Assembly: GCA_050633545.1 (NCBI GenBank)
Contig: JBOEGS010000004.1
Location: forward strand, 310,001 to 374,000
Direction: 5' to 3'
From: Litorivita sp050633545
Lineage (GTDB): Bacteria > Pseudomonadota > Alphaproteobacteria > Rhodobacterales > Rhodobacteraceae
Length of the DNA stretch: 64,000 bases
Position numbers and translations under genes: made by a program. The notes beneath the pieces were generated by a model. That model ran no database searches. It was given only the letters and a program-made list of their open reading frames with translations, and had not been told where the DNA came from. Below are positions 24,655 through 33,160 of the stretch, piece by piece; the first letter of the stretch is position 1; each line of letters begins with the position of its first letter.

Positions 24655-26337
24655 ATGAACTTGCCGTTGACCCCGAATTCCCGCCCGTGGATGAAGCATT
24701 ATGCCAAAGGCGTGGCCACGGATTTCAACCCGCCCGAAACCACATGGACGGCGATGATGAACGAGGCCTTCGAGAAATTCGGACCGCTCACCCATATCGA
24801 ATATTACGGCAAGGAATACACCTACGATCAGACAAAGGCGCTTGCCGCGCAGGTCGCCGCCGCCCTCAAGGCTCGGGGCATCGGTAAGGGGGATCGCGTC
24901 GCGCTGCACCTGCCCAATTGCCCTTGGCATCCGATCTTTTTCTTCGGCACGATTGCGGCGGGGGCGGCGGTCACGCATTTGAGCCCGCTGGATGCGGACC
25001 GCGAGATTGCCCATAAAATGAAGGACAGCGGGGCCAAGCTTCTGGTGTCGCTGACCACGCCGGAGTTTGCCCGACATTTCCCCGCGCTGATCGCGGCGGG
25101 AGAGGTGCCGCAGGTGGTGCTTTGCCCTGATCCGGTCTCGGCGATGGGGCGCGATTGTCCGGTGATCGAGGGGGCCATCGGCGCCGAGGAGATGCTCGCG
25201 CCGCATCAAGGCGCCCCTTATGCGCCCGAGCCGGTGACGCCCTGCGATCTGGCGCTGTTGCAATATACCGGCGGGACGACGGGCGTGCCCAAGGCGGCGA
25301 TGCTGACCCATCGCAACCTGTCGGCGGCGGTGCAGATCTATCACGAAAGCGCCAAGGGCGAGCCGAGCCAGACGCCGGAATCGGCCAGCCTCGTCTACTC
25401 GCCGCTGTTCCACATCATGGGGCTGACCACGGCGCTTTTGAAACGGACCTATGAGGGCGGGCGGCTGCATCTTCGGTTGCGCTATGACCCTGAACAGGCG
25501 GTCAAGGAGATCGAGGAAAAGCGGATCGCGGCCTTTGGCGGTGTGCCGACCACATGGATCGGCCTGCTGGCCTTGCCCGATATCGACAGCCGCGACCTCA
25601 GCTCGCTGACCTATGCCGGATCGGGCGGTGCGCCCTTGCCGGTCGAGGTCTATAACCGCGTCAAGCAATTGACCGGATTGAAAATTCGCGGCGGTTGGGG
25701 GATGACCGAAACCTCGCCTGCGGGCACCAATGTGCCGCGCGACATGCCCGACGAAAAGCTCGGCACCATCGGCGTGCCCTTGCCCGGGTTGGACATGAAA
25801 ATCGTCGATGTGGAAGACGCCAGCCGCACCCTTGGCCCCAATGAGCCGGGCGAGATGGCGATCATGGGTCCGAACGTTTTGGGGGCCTACTGGAACAAAC
25901 CGCAAGAGACCAAAGAGGCCTTTCACGACGGTTGGTTCCTGACCGGCGATATCGGCTATATGGACGAGGACGGGTATTTCTTCTTGGTGGATCGCAAGAA
26001 GGACATGATCTTGTCGGGCGGGTTCAACGTCTACCCCTTGATGATCGAGAACGCGGTGCACCAACACCCCGATGTGGCCGAGGCCATGGCCATTGGCGTG
26101 CCGGACGACTATCGCGGCGAAAGCGCCAAGGTTTACGTGGTGCTCAACAAGGGCGCGGCCGAATTCAATATTGCGCAGTTGCAGGAGTTTTTGACCGACA
26201 AGCTGGGCCGTCACGAAATCCCGCGGCATTTGGAATTCCGCGCCGAATTGCCCCATACGCCCGTGGGTAAACCGGACCGCAAGGCGCTCAAGGCCGATGA
26301 GGCCGCCAAGCGCGAGGCGCTCGAAACCGCCAGCTAG
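24655..26337 (+). CDS. AMP-forming acyl-CoA ligase (long-chain fatty acid type)
   Basis: A 560-residue member of the ANL superfamily that activates a carboxylic acid to acyl-AMP and then acyl-CoA. Motifs: P-loop-like YTGGTTGVPK (about 204-213), GWGMTETSP (about 347), TGDIGYMDEDGYFFLVDRKK (about 432-451) with the adenylate-binding aspartate, ILSGGFNVYP, and the carboxy-terminal catalytic lysine region GKPDRKAL (about 538). A strong AAAGGAG precedes the ATG; the frame is open 90 bases further upstream but without a ribosome-binding site. Chain-length preference is not certain. It could supply CoA esters from acids made by the neighbouring monooxygenase/hydrolase/SDR set (inference). Confidence 0.92.
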   Translation: MNLPLTPNSRPWMKHYAKGVATDFNPPETTWTAMMNEAFEKFGPLTHIEYYGKEYTYDQTKALAAQVAAALKARGIGKGDRVALHLPNCPWHPIFFFGTIAAGAAVTHLSPLDADREIAHKMKDSGAKLLVSLTTPEFARHFPALIAAGEVPQVVLCPDPVSAMGRDCPVIEGAIGAEEMLAPHQGAPYAPEPVTPCDLALLQYTGGTTGVPKAAMLTHRNLSAAVQIYHESAKGEPSQTPESASLVYSPLFHIMGLTTALLKRTYEGGRLHLRLRYDPEQAVKEIEEKRIAAFGGVPTTWIGLLALPDIDSRDLSSLTYAGSGGAPLPVEVYNRVKQLTGLKIRGGWGMTETSPAGTNVPRDMPDEKLGTIGVPLPGLDMKIVDVEDASRTLGPNEPGEMAIMGPNVLGAYWNKPQETKEAFHDGWFLTGDIGYMDEDGYFFLVDRKKDMILSGGFNVYPLMIENAVHQHPDVAEAMAIGVPDDYRGESAKVYVVLNKGAAEFNIAQLQEFLTDKLGRHEIPRHLEFRAELPHTPVGKPDRKALKADEAAKREALETAS

Positions 26338-26365
26338 GACGCTCCAGGGCACGATGAAAACATAC

Positions 26366-26394
26366 AAAAGGCCGCCCCTGTTGGCGGCCTTTTT
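26366..26394. terminator. Bidirectional terminator between acyl-CoA ligase and urtE
   Basis: AAAAGGCCGCC and GGCGGCCTTTT form a perfect 11-bp stem around CCTGTT, followed by Ts on both strands. It serves the ligase gene on the plus strand and the urt operon on the minus strand. Confidence 0.9.
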
Positions 26395-26411
26395 GTTTTG
26401 ATATCAGCGGG

Positions 26412-27107
26412 TTAAACCGACACGGCCTCGACCAGCTCCTCACGGGTCAAATCGCCCTTGGCCCCCGATTTGAGCACCTCGCCGCGGCGCATGACCACGA
26501 ATTGATCGGCCAGCCCGTAGGCAAATTCGAAATACTGCTCCACCAGCACAATCGCCATATTGCCTTGATCGCGCAGATATTCGATCACGCGGCCGATTTG
26601 CTGGATGATGTTGGGTTGGATGCCCTCGGTCGGCTCGTCCAAGAGCAAGAGCTTGGGCTTGGTCATCATGGCGCGGGCGATCGCCAATTGTTGTTGTTGC
26701 CCGCCCGACAGATCGCCGCCGCGCCGATGCAGGAATTCCTTGAGGATCGGGAAAAGCTCGAAGACCTCATCGGGAATCCGGTGTTCGGCGCGCGGCAGGC
26801 AGGCATAGGCGGTTTCCATATTCTCTTTGACCGTCAGCAGCGGAAAGATCATCCGCCCCTGCGGCACATATCCGATCCCGCGTTTGGCAAGCGCATGGGC
26901 GGGCAGGCGGCCAAGGTTCTCGCCGTCCAGATGCACCGCGCCGCTCGAGCGCATATGCGTGCCCGCGATGGCATTCAAAAGCGAGGTTTTGCCGACGCCA
27001 TTGGTCCCCATGACGCAAGTCACCTGACCGACATTGGCCTCAAGCGACACGCCGTGCAAGATCTGGCTCGATCCGTAATGAAGGGTGAGGTCGTCAACTT
27101 TAAGCAT
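26412..27107 (-). CDS. urtE: Urea ABC transporter ATPase UrtE
   Basis: One of the two ATPases of the UrtABCDE high-affinity urea importer. The 231-residue protein resembles LivF: Walker A GTNGVGKTS near 35, SGGQQQQLAIARAM as signature, LLLLDEPTEGIQPNIIQQIG as Walker B plus the UrtE-specific EGIQPNII segment, and LVEQYFEFA. The start MLKVDDLTLHYG gives a two-base gap after the urtD stop; an extended reading overlaps urtD. Last gene of the operon, ending just before a strong terminator. Confidence 0.95.
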   Translation of the reverse strand: MLKVDDLTLHYGSSQILHGVSLEANVGQVTCVMGTNGVGKTSLLNAIAGTHMRSSGAVHLDGENLGRLPAHALAKRGIGYVPQGRMIFPLLTVKENMETAYACLPRAEHRIPDEVFELFPILKEFLHRRGGDLSGGQQQQLAIARAMMTKPKLLLLDEPTEGIQPNIIQQIGRVIEYLRDQGNMAIVLVEQYFEFAYGLADQFVVMRRGEVLKSGAKGDLTREELVEAVSV

Positions 27108-27109
27108 GT

Positions 27110-27892
27110 CTAGCGTCCCAGATAAACGTCTATGACGTCTTGGTTTTTTGTCACATGGTCGAGGCTGCCTTCGGCCAGAACCGACCCCTCGTGCAATACC
27201 GTCACCTTGCAATTGAGGCGGCGCACGAACTCCATATCGTGTTCGACGACGACGACGGCGCGGGTCTTGGCCGCCTCGCGCAAAATATCGGTGGTTTGCT
27301 CGCGTTCGGACAATGTCATGCCCGCCGCCGGTTCATCGACCAAGAGCAATCGCGGGTCTTGCGCCAGTAGCATACCGATCTCCAGCCATTGCTTTTGCCC
27401 GTGCGACAGCTCGCCGGATTTGCGTGCCAGAACATCCGAAAGATTGATCTCTGTCGCAAGCTCTTCGACGCGGGCAAGGTCGGCTTCACTCGGCCTGTAG
27501 AACAGCACCGAGAAAGGGCCGCGGTTGTTTTTGACCGCCATCAAGAGGTTGTCATGGACCGATTGATCCTCGAATACCGTAGGGCGTTGGAATTTGCGCC
27601 CGACGCCTGATTGGGCGATTTTGGCTTCGGACATTTTCAGCAGGCTAACGGATTTTTCGCCCCATAGAACGCGGCCCTCGTCGGGGCGGGTTTTGCCGGT
27701 GATGATGTCCATAAAGGTGGTTTTGCCAGCGCCGTTCGGGCCGATGATCGCGCGCAATTCGGCGGGGCCGATTTGAAAGCTCAGGTTGTTGATCGCTTTG
27801 AAGCCGTCAAAGCTGACCGAGACGCCAGAGACCTCCAATAGCGTGCGCATGGGCGCCGTTCTGGGAGCGTTTGGGGCGAGGGCGGCGTTCAT
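27110..27892 (-). CDS. urtD: Urea ABC transporter ATPase UrtD
   Basis: LivG-like ATPase of the urea importer, 260 residues. Walker A GPNGAGKTT near 52, VGRKFQRPTVFEDQSV (the UrtD Q-loop region), signature LSHGQKQWLEIGMLLA with His in place of the usual Gly-Gly (normal in UrtD), Walker B LLLVDEPAAGMT and VVVEHDMEFVR. Its start overlaps the urtC stop in an ATGA. A second in-frame Met at residue 15 (MRTLLEVSGVSV) is a possible alternative start. Confidence 0.95.
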   Translation of the reverse strand: MNAALAPNAPRTAPMRTLLEVSGVSVSFDGFKAINNLSFQIGPAELRAIIGPNGAGKTTFMDIITGKTRPDEGRVLWGEKSVSLLKMSEAKIAQSGVGRKFQRPTVFEDQSVHDNLLMAVKNNRGPFSVLFYRPSEADLARVEELATEINLSDVLARKSGELSHGQKQWLEIGMLLAQDPRLLLVDEPAAGMTLSEREQTTDILREAAKTRAVVVVEHDMEFVRRLNCKVTVLHEGSVLAEGSLDHVTKNQDVIDVYLGR

Positions 27893-29118
27893 TCTTGCGC
27901 CTCCTTTTCTTGCAGGCTGCCTTTGTCGGGGCCAAGCGGTGCGCCATGGCGGCGCGGGGTTTTGAGGCCCGAGAGCCGGTCAAACAGGCCTCCGATGCCT
28001 TGCGGGGCAAGCAATGTAACCGTGACGAAGGAGAGGCCCAAGAGCACCAGCCACCAATCGGTCCAGAGGATTTTGTAAAAGCCAAGGTTGATATCGGGGG
28101 CGCCGCCGCCGGTGAACCATGTGGAGACGAGCGAGACAAAAGCCGCGCCGATGACCGCGCCGTAGAGCCGCCCGCGCCCGCCGATGGCGACCCAGACCGC
28201 GAGGTAGATCGAGGCGATGGGGGCGATTTCGGCGGGGTTGATGATGCCCGCTTGCGGATAGTAGAGCGCACCGGCGATGGCGGCGATAATGGCGGTCAGG
28301 GTGAAGATGAAAAGCTTATACCCTTCAACGGAGTAGCCAAGGAACCTCACGCGGGCCTCATCGTCGCGAATGCCGCGAATGACCGATCCGAATTTGCCCG
28401 AGACCACCCATGCGGCCAACAGATAGCCAAGCCCGAGCGCGGCGGCCGAGCCCCATAAGAACCACATCGAGACCGTGTCTTGGGAGGCGGAAACGCCGGG
28501 CAGGTTTTGCAAGCCCGACAGGCCGTTGTTGCCGCGAAGTCCGCTGTCGTTTTGGAAGAGGTAGAGGGCGAGGGCGAGGGTCATGGCTTGGGTCAGGATC
28601 GACAGGTAGACGCCGGTGACGCGGCTGCGAAAGGCCAGCCAGCCAAAGACCAAAGCCAAGAGGCCAGGCACCATAACCACCAGCAATAATTGAAGAAAAA
28701 GGCTGTCGGCGAAGGCCCAGATGGTCGGGAATTCCGACGATCCGACGACGCCGAAAATCTGGGTTCCGATGGCGTCGGTGATCTCGCTGGCGGTGGGGGG
28801 GATGGGGGCGTTGGCGAGGGATGACACGACGATCGCTTCGGTGCGCGCATACATCAGCCACATGCCGATCATATAGCCGCCAAGGCCGAAAAAGGCGAAG
28901 TGGCCAAGGCTCAAAATCCCGCAGTAACCCCAGACCAGATCCATCGCGATGGCGATCAGGCACAGGCAGAGGGTTTTGCCTAAGGTCTTGACAAAGCTTG
29001 TAGAAATCAGCCCCGCGCCGAAGGCTTCGCTCATAAATGTCACGGCGATGGTGAAGAGCGCGAGCAGGGCGAGGAAGATCAGCACCGAAGGATTGCGGGT
29101 GATAAAGGAGGATCTCAT
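27889..29118 (-). CDS. urtC: Urea ABC transporter permease UrtC
   Basis: LivM-like inner-membrane permease, 409 residues, with roughly ten hydrophobic segments. LVWGYCGILSLGHFAFFGLGG and AGIINPAEIAPIASIYLAVW are family-conserved stretches. The start MRSSFITRNPSVLIF is chosen because GGAGAT precedes it by a suitable distance; upstream in-frame starts fall in the repeat-rich spacer. It is separated from urtB by 196 bp containing two sets of tandem repeats, an unusual gap in this operon. Confidence 0.94.
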   Translation of the reverse strand: MRSSFITRNPSVLIFLALLALFTIAVTFMSEAFGAGLISTSFVKTLGKTLCLCLIAIAMDLVWGYCGILSLGHFAFFGLGGYMIGMWLMYARTEAIVVSSLANAPIPPTASEITDAIGTQIFGVVGSSEFPTIWAFADSLFLQLLLVVMVPGLLALVFGWLAFRSRVTGVYLSILTQAMTLALALYLFQNDSGLRGNNGLSGLQNLPGVSASQDTVSMWFLWGSAAALGLGYLLAAWVVSGKFGSVIRGIRDDEARVRFLGYSVEGYKLFIFTLTAIIAAIAGALYYPQAGIINPAEIAPIASIYLAVWVAIGGRGRLYGAVIGAAFVSLVSTWFTGGGAPDINLGFYKILWTDWWLVLLGLSFVTVTLLAPQGIGGLFDRLSGLKTPRRHGAPLGPDKGSLQEKEAQE

Positions 29119-29192
29119 GGGCGCATCTCCGTGAACGATTGGGCGCGAGAGGGGCGGCGCAGGACGGGGGATTTGGCGGGGGAACAACCGCT

Positions 29193-29225
29193 GTCGGTAT
29201 CACGTCGGTATTGCGTCGGTATTGC
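29193..29225. repeat. Three 11-bp tandem repeats in the urtB-urtC spacer
   Basis: Units GTCGGTATCAC, GTCGGTATTGC and GTCGGTATTGC; the last two are identical. A partial fourth (GGCGGTGGCGT) follows. Minisatellite-like, not coding in a convincing frame. Confidence 0.85.
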
Positions 29226-29253
29226 GGCGGTGGCGTGCGGCGCAGGTGCAAGC

Positions 29254-29289
29254 GGCAGGGGCACAGGCAGGGGCACAGGCAGGGACATA
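29254..29289. repeat. Three 12-bp tandem repeats in the urtB-urtC spacer
   Basis: Units GGCAGGGGCACA, GGCAGGGGCACA and GGCAGGGACATA. The first two are identical; the third has two changes. Located 25 bp upstream of the urtB stop side of the spacer; copy number may vary by slippage. Confidence 0.85.
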
Positions 29290-29314
29290 GTGGCGGGCAT
29301 AGGGCGCATCTTGA

Positions 29315-31273
29315 TCAATCTCCCGCCGCGCGGCCTTTGAGGGCGATGATGCCGCGGGGCCGGAACTGGATAAAGATGATGATGAAGATGATCATATAGG
29401 TCTGCGCCGCCAGCGTATTGGACGGGTTGAACCATTCGATGCCCTTTTGCAAAAAGCCGATCATCGTGGCGCCCAAAAGCGTGCCCCAGATATTGCCGAC
29501 CCCGCCAACAACCACGGTCATGAAGCTTTGCACGATGTAATCGGCGCCCATTTCCGAGGTCACTTTGGCGTAAAGCCCGATGGCGACGCCCGCGACGCCT
29601 GCGATGCCCGATCCAAGCCCGAAGGTCAGCATATTCACGCGGCCGGGGTTGATGCCCATCGAGGCGGCCATACGCGGGTTTTGCGTCACGGCGCGGGTCT
29701 CCAATCCAAGGCGGGTTTTCTTCATGATAAAGAGGAAGACCGCGAGGAAGACCAGCGCCAGCACAAAGATCGCGATGCGGATGTAGCTCACGCCGACCAC
29801 ATCGTTGAGCACCCATGCGCCATCAAGCCATGCGGGCGAGGTGAGCGGGCGGGCCTGCGTGCCAAAAATGTTCTTGGCCAATTGTTGCAGGGCAATCGAG
29901 ATGCCGAAGGTGGCCAGCAGGGTTTCGAGCGGGCGGTTATAGAGCCAGCGGATCACCAAACGCTCCATCGCGACACCGGCGGCGAAGGTGACCATAAAGG
30001 CCAGCGGGATCGCGAGCAGGATCGAGACGGTGTAATTGGGCACGAATTGTTGCACCACATAGCCGGTATAGGCGCCCATCATGATAAATTCGCCGTGCGC
30101 CATATTGATGACGCCCATGACGCCGAATGTGATGGCAAGGCCGATGGCGGCGAGAAAGTAGATCGAGGCGAGCGAGAGCGCATCAAGCCCGAGGTCCAGC
30201 GCCTGCATCGTGCCGACATTGAGGGCGATGGATTTGAGCGCTTTGTTGGCGGCCTCGGTGATGGCGGGCGAGGGATCGGCATAGGCGTCAAAGAAGGTGT
30301 GATCCGTCAGGGCGCGTTCGACATCGACGCTGAGCGCGGTGGGGGGCACTTTGCCCGCCTCTGCCAGCGCGGCATAGGCGCGTTCGCGCATCTCGGGATC
30401 GTCCAGAACCGCAACGGGGATACCGGCGACCTTGCCGTCCTCGATATGGGCGGCAAGCGCGTTGCGGATGTCGTCATTGCTGATCCGCGCGGGGGCGAGG
30501 TTTTTGGCGACCAACAGCGCATAGGCCTCATCGCGCGGCAGGGCCTCGGAGCCGGGTTCGAGGATGCGCGCAACGTTGATATTGGCGGCCATATCGCCTG
30601 CTGTCACGTCACGGCGGGTTTCGACCAGCGGGTTCAGCGTGGCGCGCACATCGCGGTCCAGATCGCCAGAGACGCTTTCGATGGCGGCAATACGCTCGGC
30701 TTCGTCCTTGGCGTAGCCGATGGTCAAAAGCGTGGCGAGGCGAGTTTTGCGGGCGCGGATCGCCGCGTCGGCTTCGGCCTCGATCGAGGCGCGCAGCGGC
30801 GCCAGATGGGCGGCTTCGGGGTCGCGCTGGATCGAGGTGAGCGCGTCAAGGCGGCGGGCGGGATCGGGATCGGAAAGCTGGAACTGCACCAGCGCCGAGC
30901 CGATCAGCGCGCGGATGCCGCTGTTGGGTTTTTGTTGGTCGAGGGTGGATTTATCGGCCTCGCCCACCGGCGCGCCGGTGTCGAAATCGATCAGGCGGTA
31001 GGTGGATTTGCCGGTCTTCTCGCCCTTGAAGAACAGACCGTCCGCCTCGCGTTGCCACATGTCCTTGTCCTGCCATGCCTGCAAAACGGCTTGGGCTTGC
31101 GGCAATCCGGAGGCGGCGAGCGCGTCAATCGCGGGGCCGATGGTTTTGCGCGAGCTTTTCTCGATCAGGGCGCGGTGCTCTTGCAGCAGGTCCTGAACGG
31201 GGGTCTGTTGGGCATGGAGGGGAAGGGCGGTGAGCACGGTGAGCGCTGCCGCGAGAAGGTGCCGGATCATCAT
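29315..31273 (-). CDS. urtB: Urea ABC transporter permease UrtB
   Basis: LivH-like permease of the urea importer, 652 residues. The amino-terminal signal-like segment (MMIRHLLAAALTVLTALPLH) leads a periplasmic alpha-helical region of about 340 residues, then the membrane domain begins near GLDALSLASIYFLAAIGLAI. FGVMGVINMAHGEFIMMGAY and GVGNIWGTLLGATMIGFLQK are family-conserved. The large amino-terminal extension is usual for UrtB and distinguishes it from amino-acid LivH. The first of two adjacent ATGs is used here; a start 12 bases earlier is possible. Confidence 0.93.
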   Translation of the reverse strand: MMIRHLLAAALTVLTALPLHAQQTPVQDLLQEHRALIEKSSRKTIGPAIDALAASGLPQAQAVLQAWQDKDMWQREADGLFFKGEKTGKSTYRLIDFDTGAPVGEADKSTLDQQKPNSGIRALIGSALVQFQLSDPDPARRLDALTSIQRDPEAAHLAPLRASIEAEADAAIRARKTRLATLLTIGYAKDEAERIAAIESVSGDLDRDVRATLNPLVETRRDVTAGDMAANINVARILEPGSEALPRDEAYALLVAKNLAPARISNDDIRNALAAHIEDGKVAGIPVAVLDDPEMRERAYAALAEAGKVPPTALSVDVERALTDHTFFDAYADPSPAITEAANKALKSIALNVGTMQALDLGLDALSLASIYFLAAIGLAITFGVMGVINMAHGEFIMMGAYTGYVVQQFVPNYTVSILLAIPLAFMVTFAAGVAMERLVIRWLYNRPLETLLATFGISIALQQLAKNIFGTQARPLTSPAWLDGAWVLNDVVGVSYIRIAIFVLALVFLAVFLFIMKKTRLGLETRAVTQNPRMAASMGINPGRVNMLTFGLGSGIAGVAGVAIGLYAKVTSEMGADYIVQSFMTVVVGGVGNIWGTLLGATMIGFLQKGIEWFNPSNTLAAQTYMIIFIIIFIQFRPRGIIALKGRAAGD

Positions 31274-31403
31274 GTGCCTGTGCAATTGGCGAGGGCTGCG
31301 CGCAAATGGGAGCCGGTCGCGGGGTCTTTTGGGCGGTGCCTCTCGGTCGAGGCAGGGATGCGAGGGGCAGGCGCGCCGCCCCCCGCAGATCGTGTCGCGC
31401 CGA

Positions 31404-32684
31404 TCAGTAGTTCGACTTCAGCTGCACGCAGCTTTCGGTTTCGGTGTTATACATGCCGCAACCAAGCTCTTTCCAATCGGATTTGAGAACCGCCGAGGCT
31501 GGCAGGAAATCGGTCCATGCATCGCCGGGGACTTCTTTGGTCTGGCTGATGATGTCGAATTGGCCGTCCTCTTGGATTTCGCCGATCAAGACCGGTTTGG
31601 CCAAGTGGTGGTTGGGCAGCATCACGGCGGTGCCGCCGGTCAGGTTGGGCACTTCGACGCCGATCATGGCTTTCTCGACCGCATCCACATCGGTGGTGCC
31701 TGCCGCTTCAACCGCTTTGACCCAGATGTTGAAGCCGATCACCGTGGCCTCCATCGGGTCATTGGTCACGCGCTCTTCGCCCATGCGCTCTTTCCATTTG
31801 GCGACGAACTCTTCGTTCACGTCGCTTTCGGCGCTTTCAAAGTAGTTCCACGCGGCGAGGTGGCCGACGAGGTTGGTGGTGTCGAGACCCGACAGTTCCT
31901 CTTCGCCGACCGAGAAGGCCACGACGGGGATGTCATCGGCGGAAATACCGGCCGCCGCGAGTTCTTTGTAAAAGCCGATGTTCGCATCGCCGTTGATGGT
32001 CGAGATCACGCCGACTTTCTTGCCGTCCGCACCCAATGCCACAACGTCCGCCACGATTTTCGACCAATCGGAATGGCCAAAGGGCGTGTAGTTCACAAAG
32101 ATGTCTTCGGAGGCGATGCCTTTGCCTTTGAGGTAGCTCTCAAGGATGTTGTTCGTGGTGCGCGGGTACACGTAGTCGGTGCCCAGCAGCGCGAATTTCT
32201 CGACGCCCAGTTCTTCGAGGAAGTAATCGGTCGCGGGGATGGCTTGCTGGTTGGGGGCCGCGCCGGTGTAGAACACGTTTTTGGAGCTTTCCTCGCCCTC
32301 ATATTGCACCGGATAGAACAGCAAACCGTTGAGTTCCTCGATCACCGGCAAAACCGATTTGCGCGAGACCGAAGTCCAGCAGCCGAACATTACATCGACG
32401 TTTTGCACGGTCAAAAGCTCGCGCGCCTTTTCCGCAAACAGCGGCCAGTCGGAGGCGGGGTCAACGACAACCGCTTCAAGCTGCTTGCCCAAAACGCCGC
32501 CCTTGGCGTTTTGTTCGTCGATCATCATCAAGACCGTGTCTTTGAGCGTCGTTTCCGAGATCGCCATCGTGCCGGACAGCGAATGCAGAACGCCGACCTT
32601 GATGGTGTCTTCGGCCGAAAGAGCCGGCAGGGCGCTCAAGCCAAGCGCCGTCGCACCGGCAAGTGTGGTTTTCAGAAAGTTCAT
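31404..32684 (-). CDS. urtA: Urea ABC transporter substrate-binding protein UrtA
   Basis: Periplasmic urea-binding protein, 426 residues. A Sec signal peptide (MNFLKTTLAGATALGLSALP) is probably cleaved after ALSA near residue 24. KVGVLHSLSGTMAISE and GLLFYPVQYEGEESS are characteristic of UrtA rather than of branched amino-acid binding proteins. Clear GGGAG site before the ATG. First gene of the urt operon; 130 bp separate it from urtB. No urease genes are in view. Nitrogen control is usual for this operon in other bacteria. Confidence 0.96.
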   Translation of the reverse strand: MNFLKTTLAGATALGLSALPALSAEDTIKVGVLHSLSGTMAISETTLKDTVLMMIDEQNAKGGVLGKQLEAVVVDPASDWPLFAEKARELLTVQNVDVMFGCWTSVSRKSVLPVIEELNGLLFYPVQYEGEESSKNVFYTGAAPNQQAIPATDYFLEELGVEKFALLGTDYVYPRTTNNILESYLKGKGIASEDIFVNYTPFGHSDWSKIVADVVALGADGKKVGVISTINGDANIGFYKELAAAGISADDIPVVAFSVGEEELSGLDTTNLVGHLAAWNYFESAESDVNEEFVAKWKERMGEERVTNDPMEATVIGFNIWVKAVEAAGTTDVDAVEKAMIGVEVPNLTGGTAVMLPNHHLAKPVLIGEIQEDGQFDIISQTKEVPGDAWTDFLPASAVLKSDWKELGCGMYNTETESCVQLKSNY

Positions 32685-33160
32685 GAATGTCTCCCAAGGC
32701 GAGGTATAGCGGCCCGACCCTTGCACAAGGGCGTCCCGAACCGTAAATTATCCCCCGCAACAGTTGTTGTTGCTCTTTATGGCGGCCGGTTTGAGGTCCA
32801 AGTCATCCGGTCGCCGTTTCCCCCTCGCCACATCTGTGTATCCGTTGCGATAAAACGCCGCTGCTTTGCGGAGTATGGTCGCGTTTGGACGCCAGAGCCG
32901 TGGATCAGGCGGGAGTAGAAGGCCCTTACCACAGGGCATGCGTCTATCCGGTCCGCGCCGCAGGGGCGGCAGTTTGAGCCTATGCGCCTCTTTTTTGCGC
33001 GCCTCGGCCTTGGATGCCCAAAAAATCATCGATCAAGAATCGGATTTTCGCGCGGTTGCGGCAAGATTTGGCAAAATCGGGCTGTCTTGCGCGCGGCTCG
33101 TCTGCCGCTGGGCGGGCCATCTGGCGTCCCGCGCGGCCCAGCGAGTCGCCGCTGCGCCGC
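32685..33160 (-). other. Intergenic region upstream of urtA
   Basis: About 475 bp between the urtA start and the truA end with no convincing gene. The 100 bp next to urtA hold a small hairpin (CCCTTG/CAAGGG, 32718-32731), a possible -10 element reading GATAAT on the minus strand (32747-32752) and an inverted repeat (32757-32773). The remainder toward truA is GC-rich and shows nothing I recognise. Confidence 0.5.
32757..32773. promoter_or_regulatory. GCAACA-N5-TGTTGC inverted repeat upstream of urtA
   Basis: A perfect 6-bp inverted repeat with a five-base spacer, placed just upstream of the candidate -10 of the urt operon, thus overlapping or replacing its -35. That suits an activator or repressor site. 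It does not match the NtrC consensus (TGCACC-N5-GGTGCA) well. Confidence 0.4.

Noticed and set aside
24137..24655. 172-codon open frame upstream of the acyl-CoA ligase
   Set aside because: Composition is arginine/alanine-rich with no family resemblance, no ribosome-binding site before its ATG, and it ends exactly at the ligase start in another frame; looks like chance openness in GC-rich DNA.
29193..29289. CRISPR-like repeats between urtB and urtC
   Set aside because: Units are 11-12 bp, directly abutting, with no spacers and no cas genes; they are simple tandem repeats.
29131..29310. Small Pro/Leu-rich ORF in the urtB-urtC spacer
   Set aside because: Its sequence is just the translation of the tandem repeats; no ribosome-binding site and no family resemblance.
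31230..32918. Long plus-strand frame opposite urtA
   Set aside because: It mirrors the codon structure of urtA on the other strand and shows no domain; antisense shadow of a GC-rich gene.
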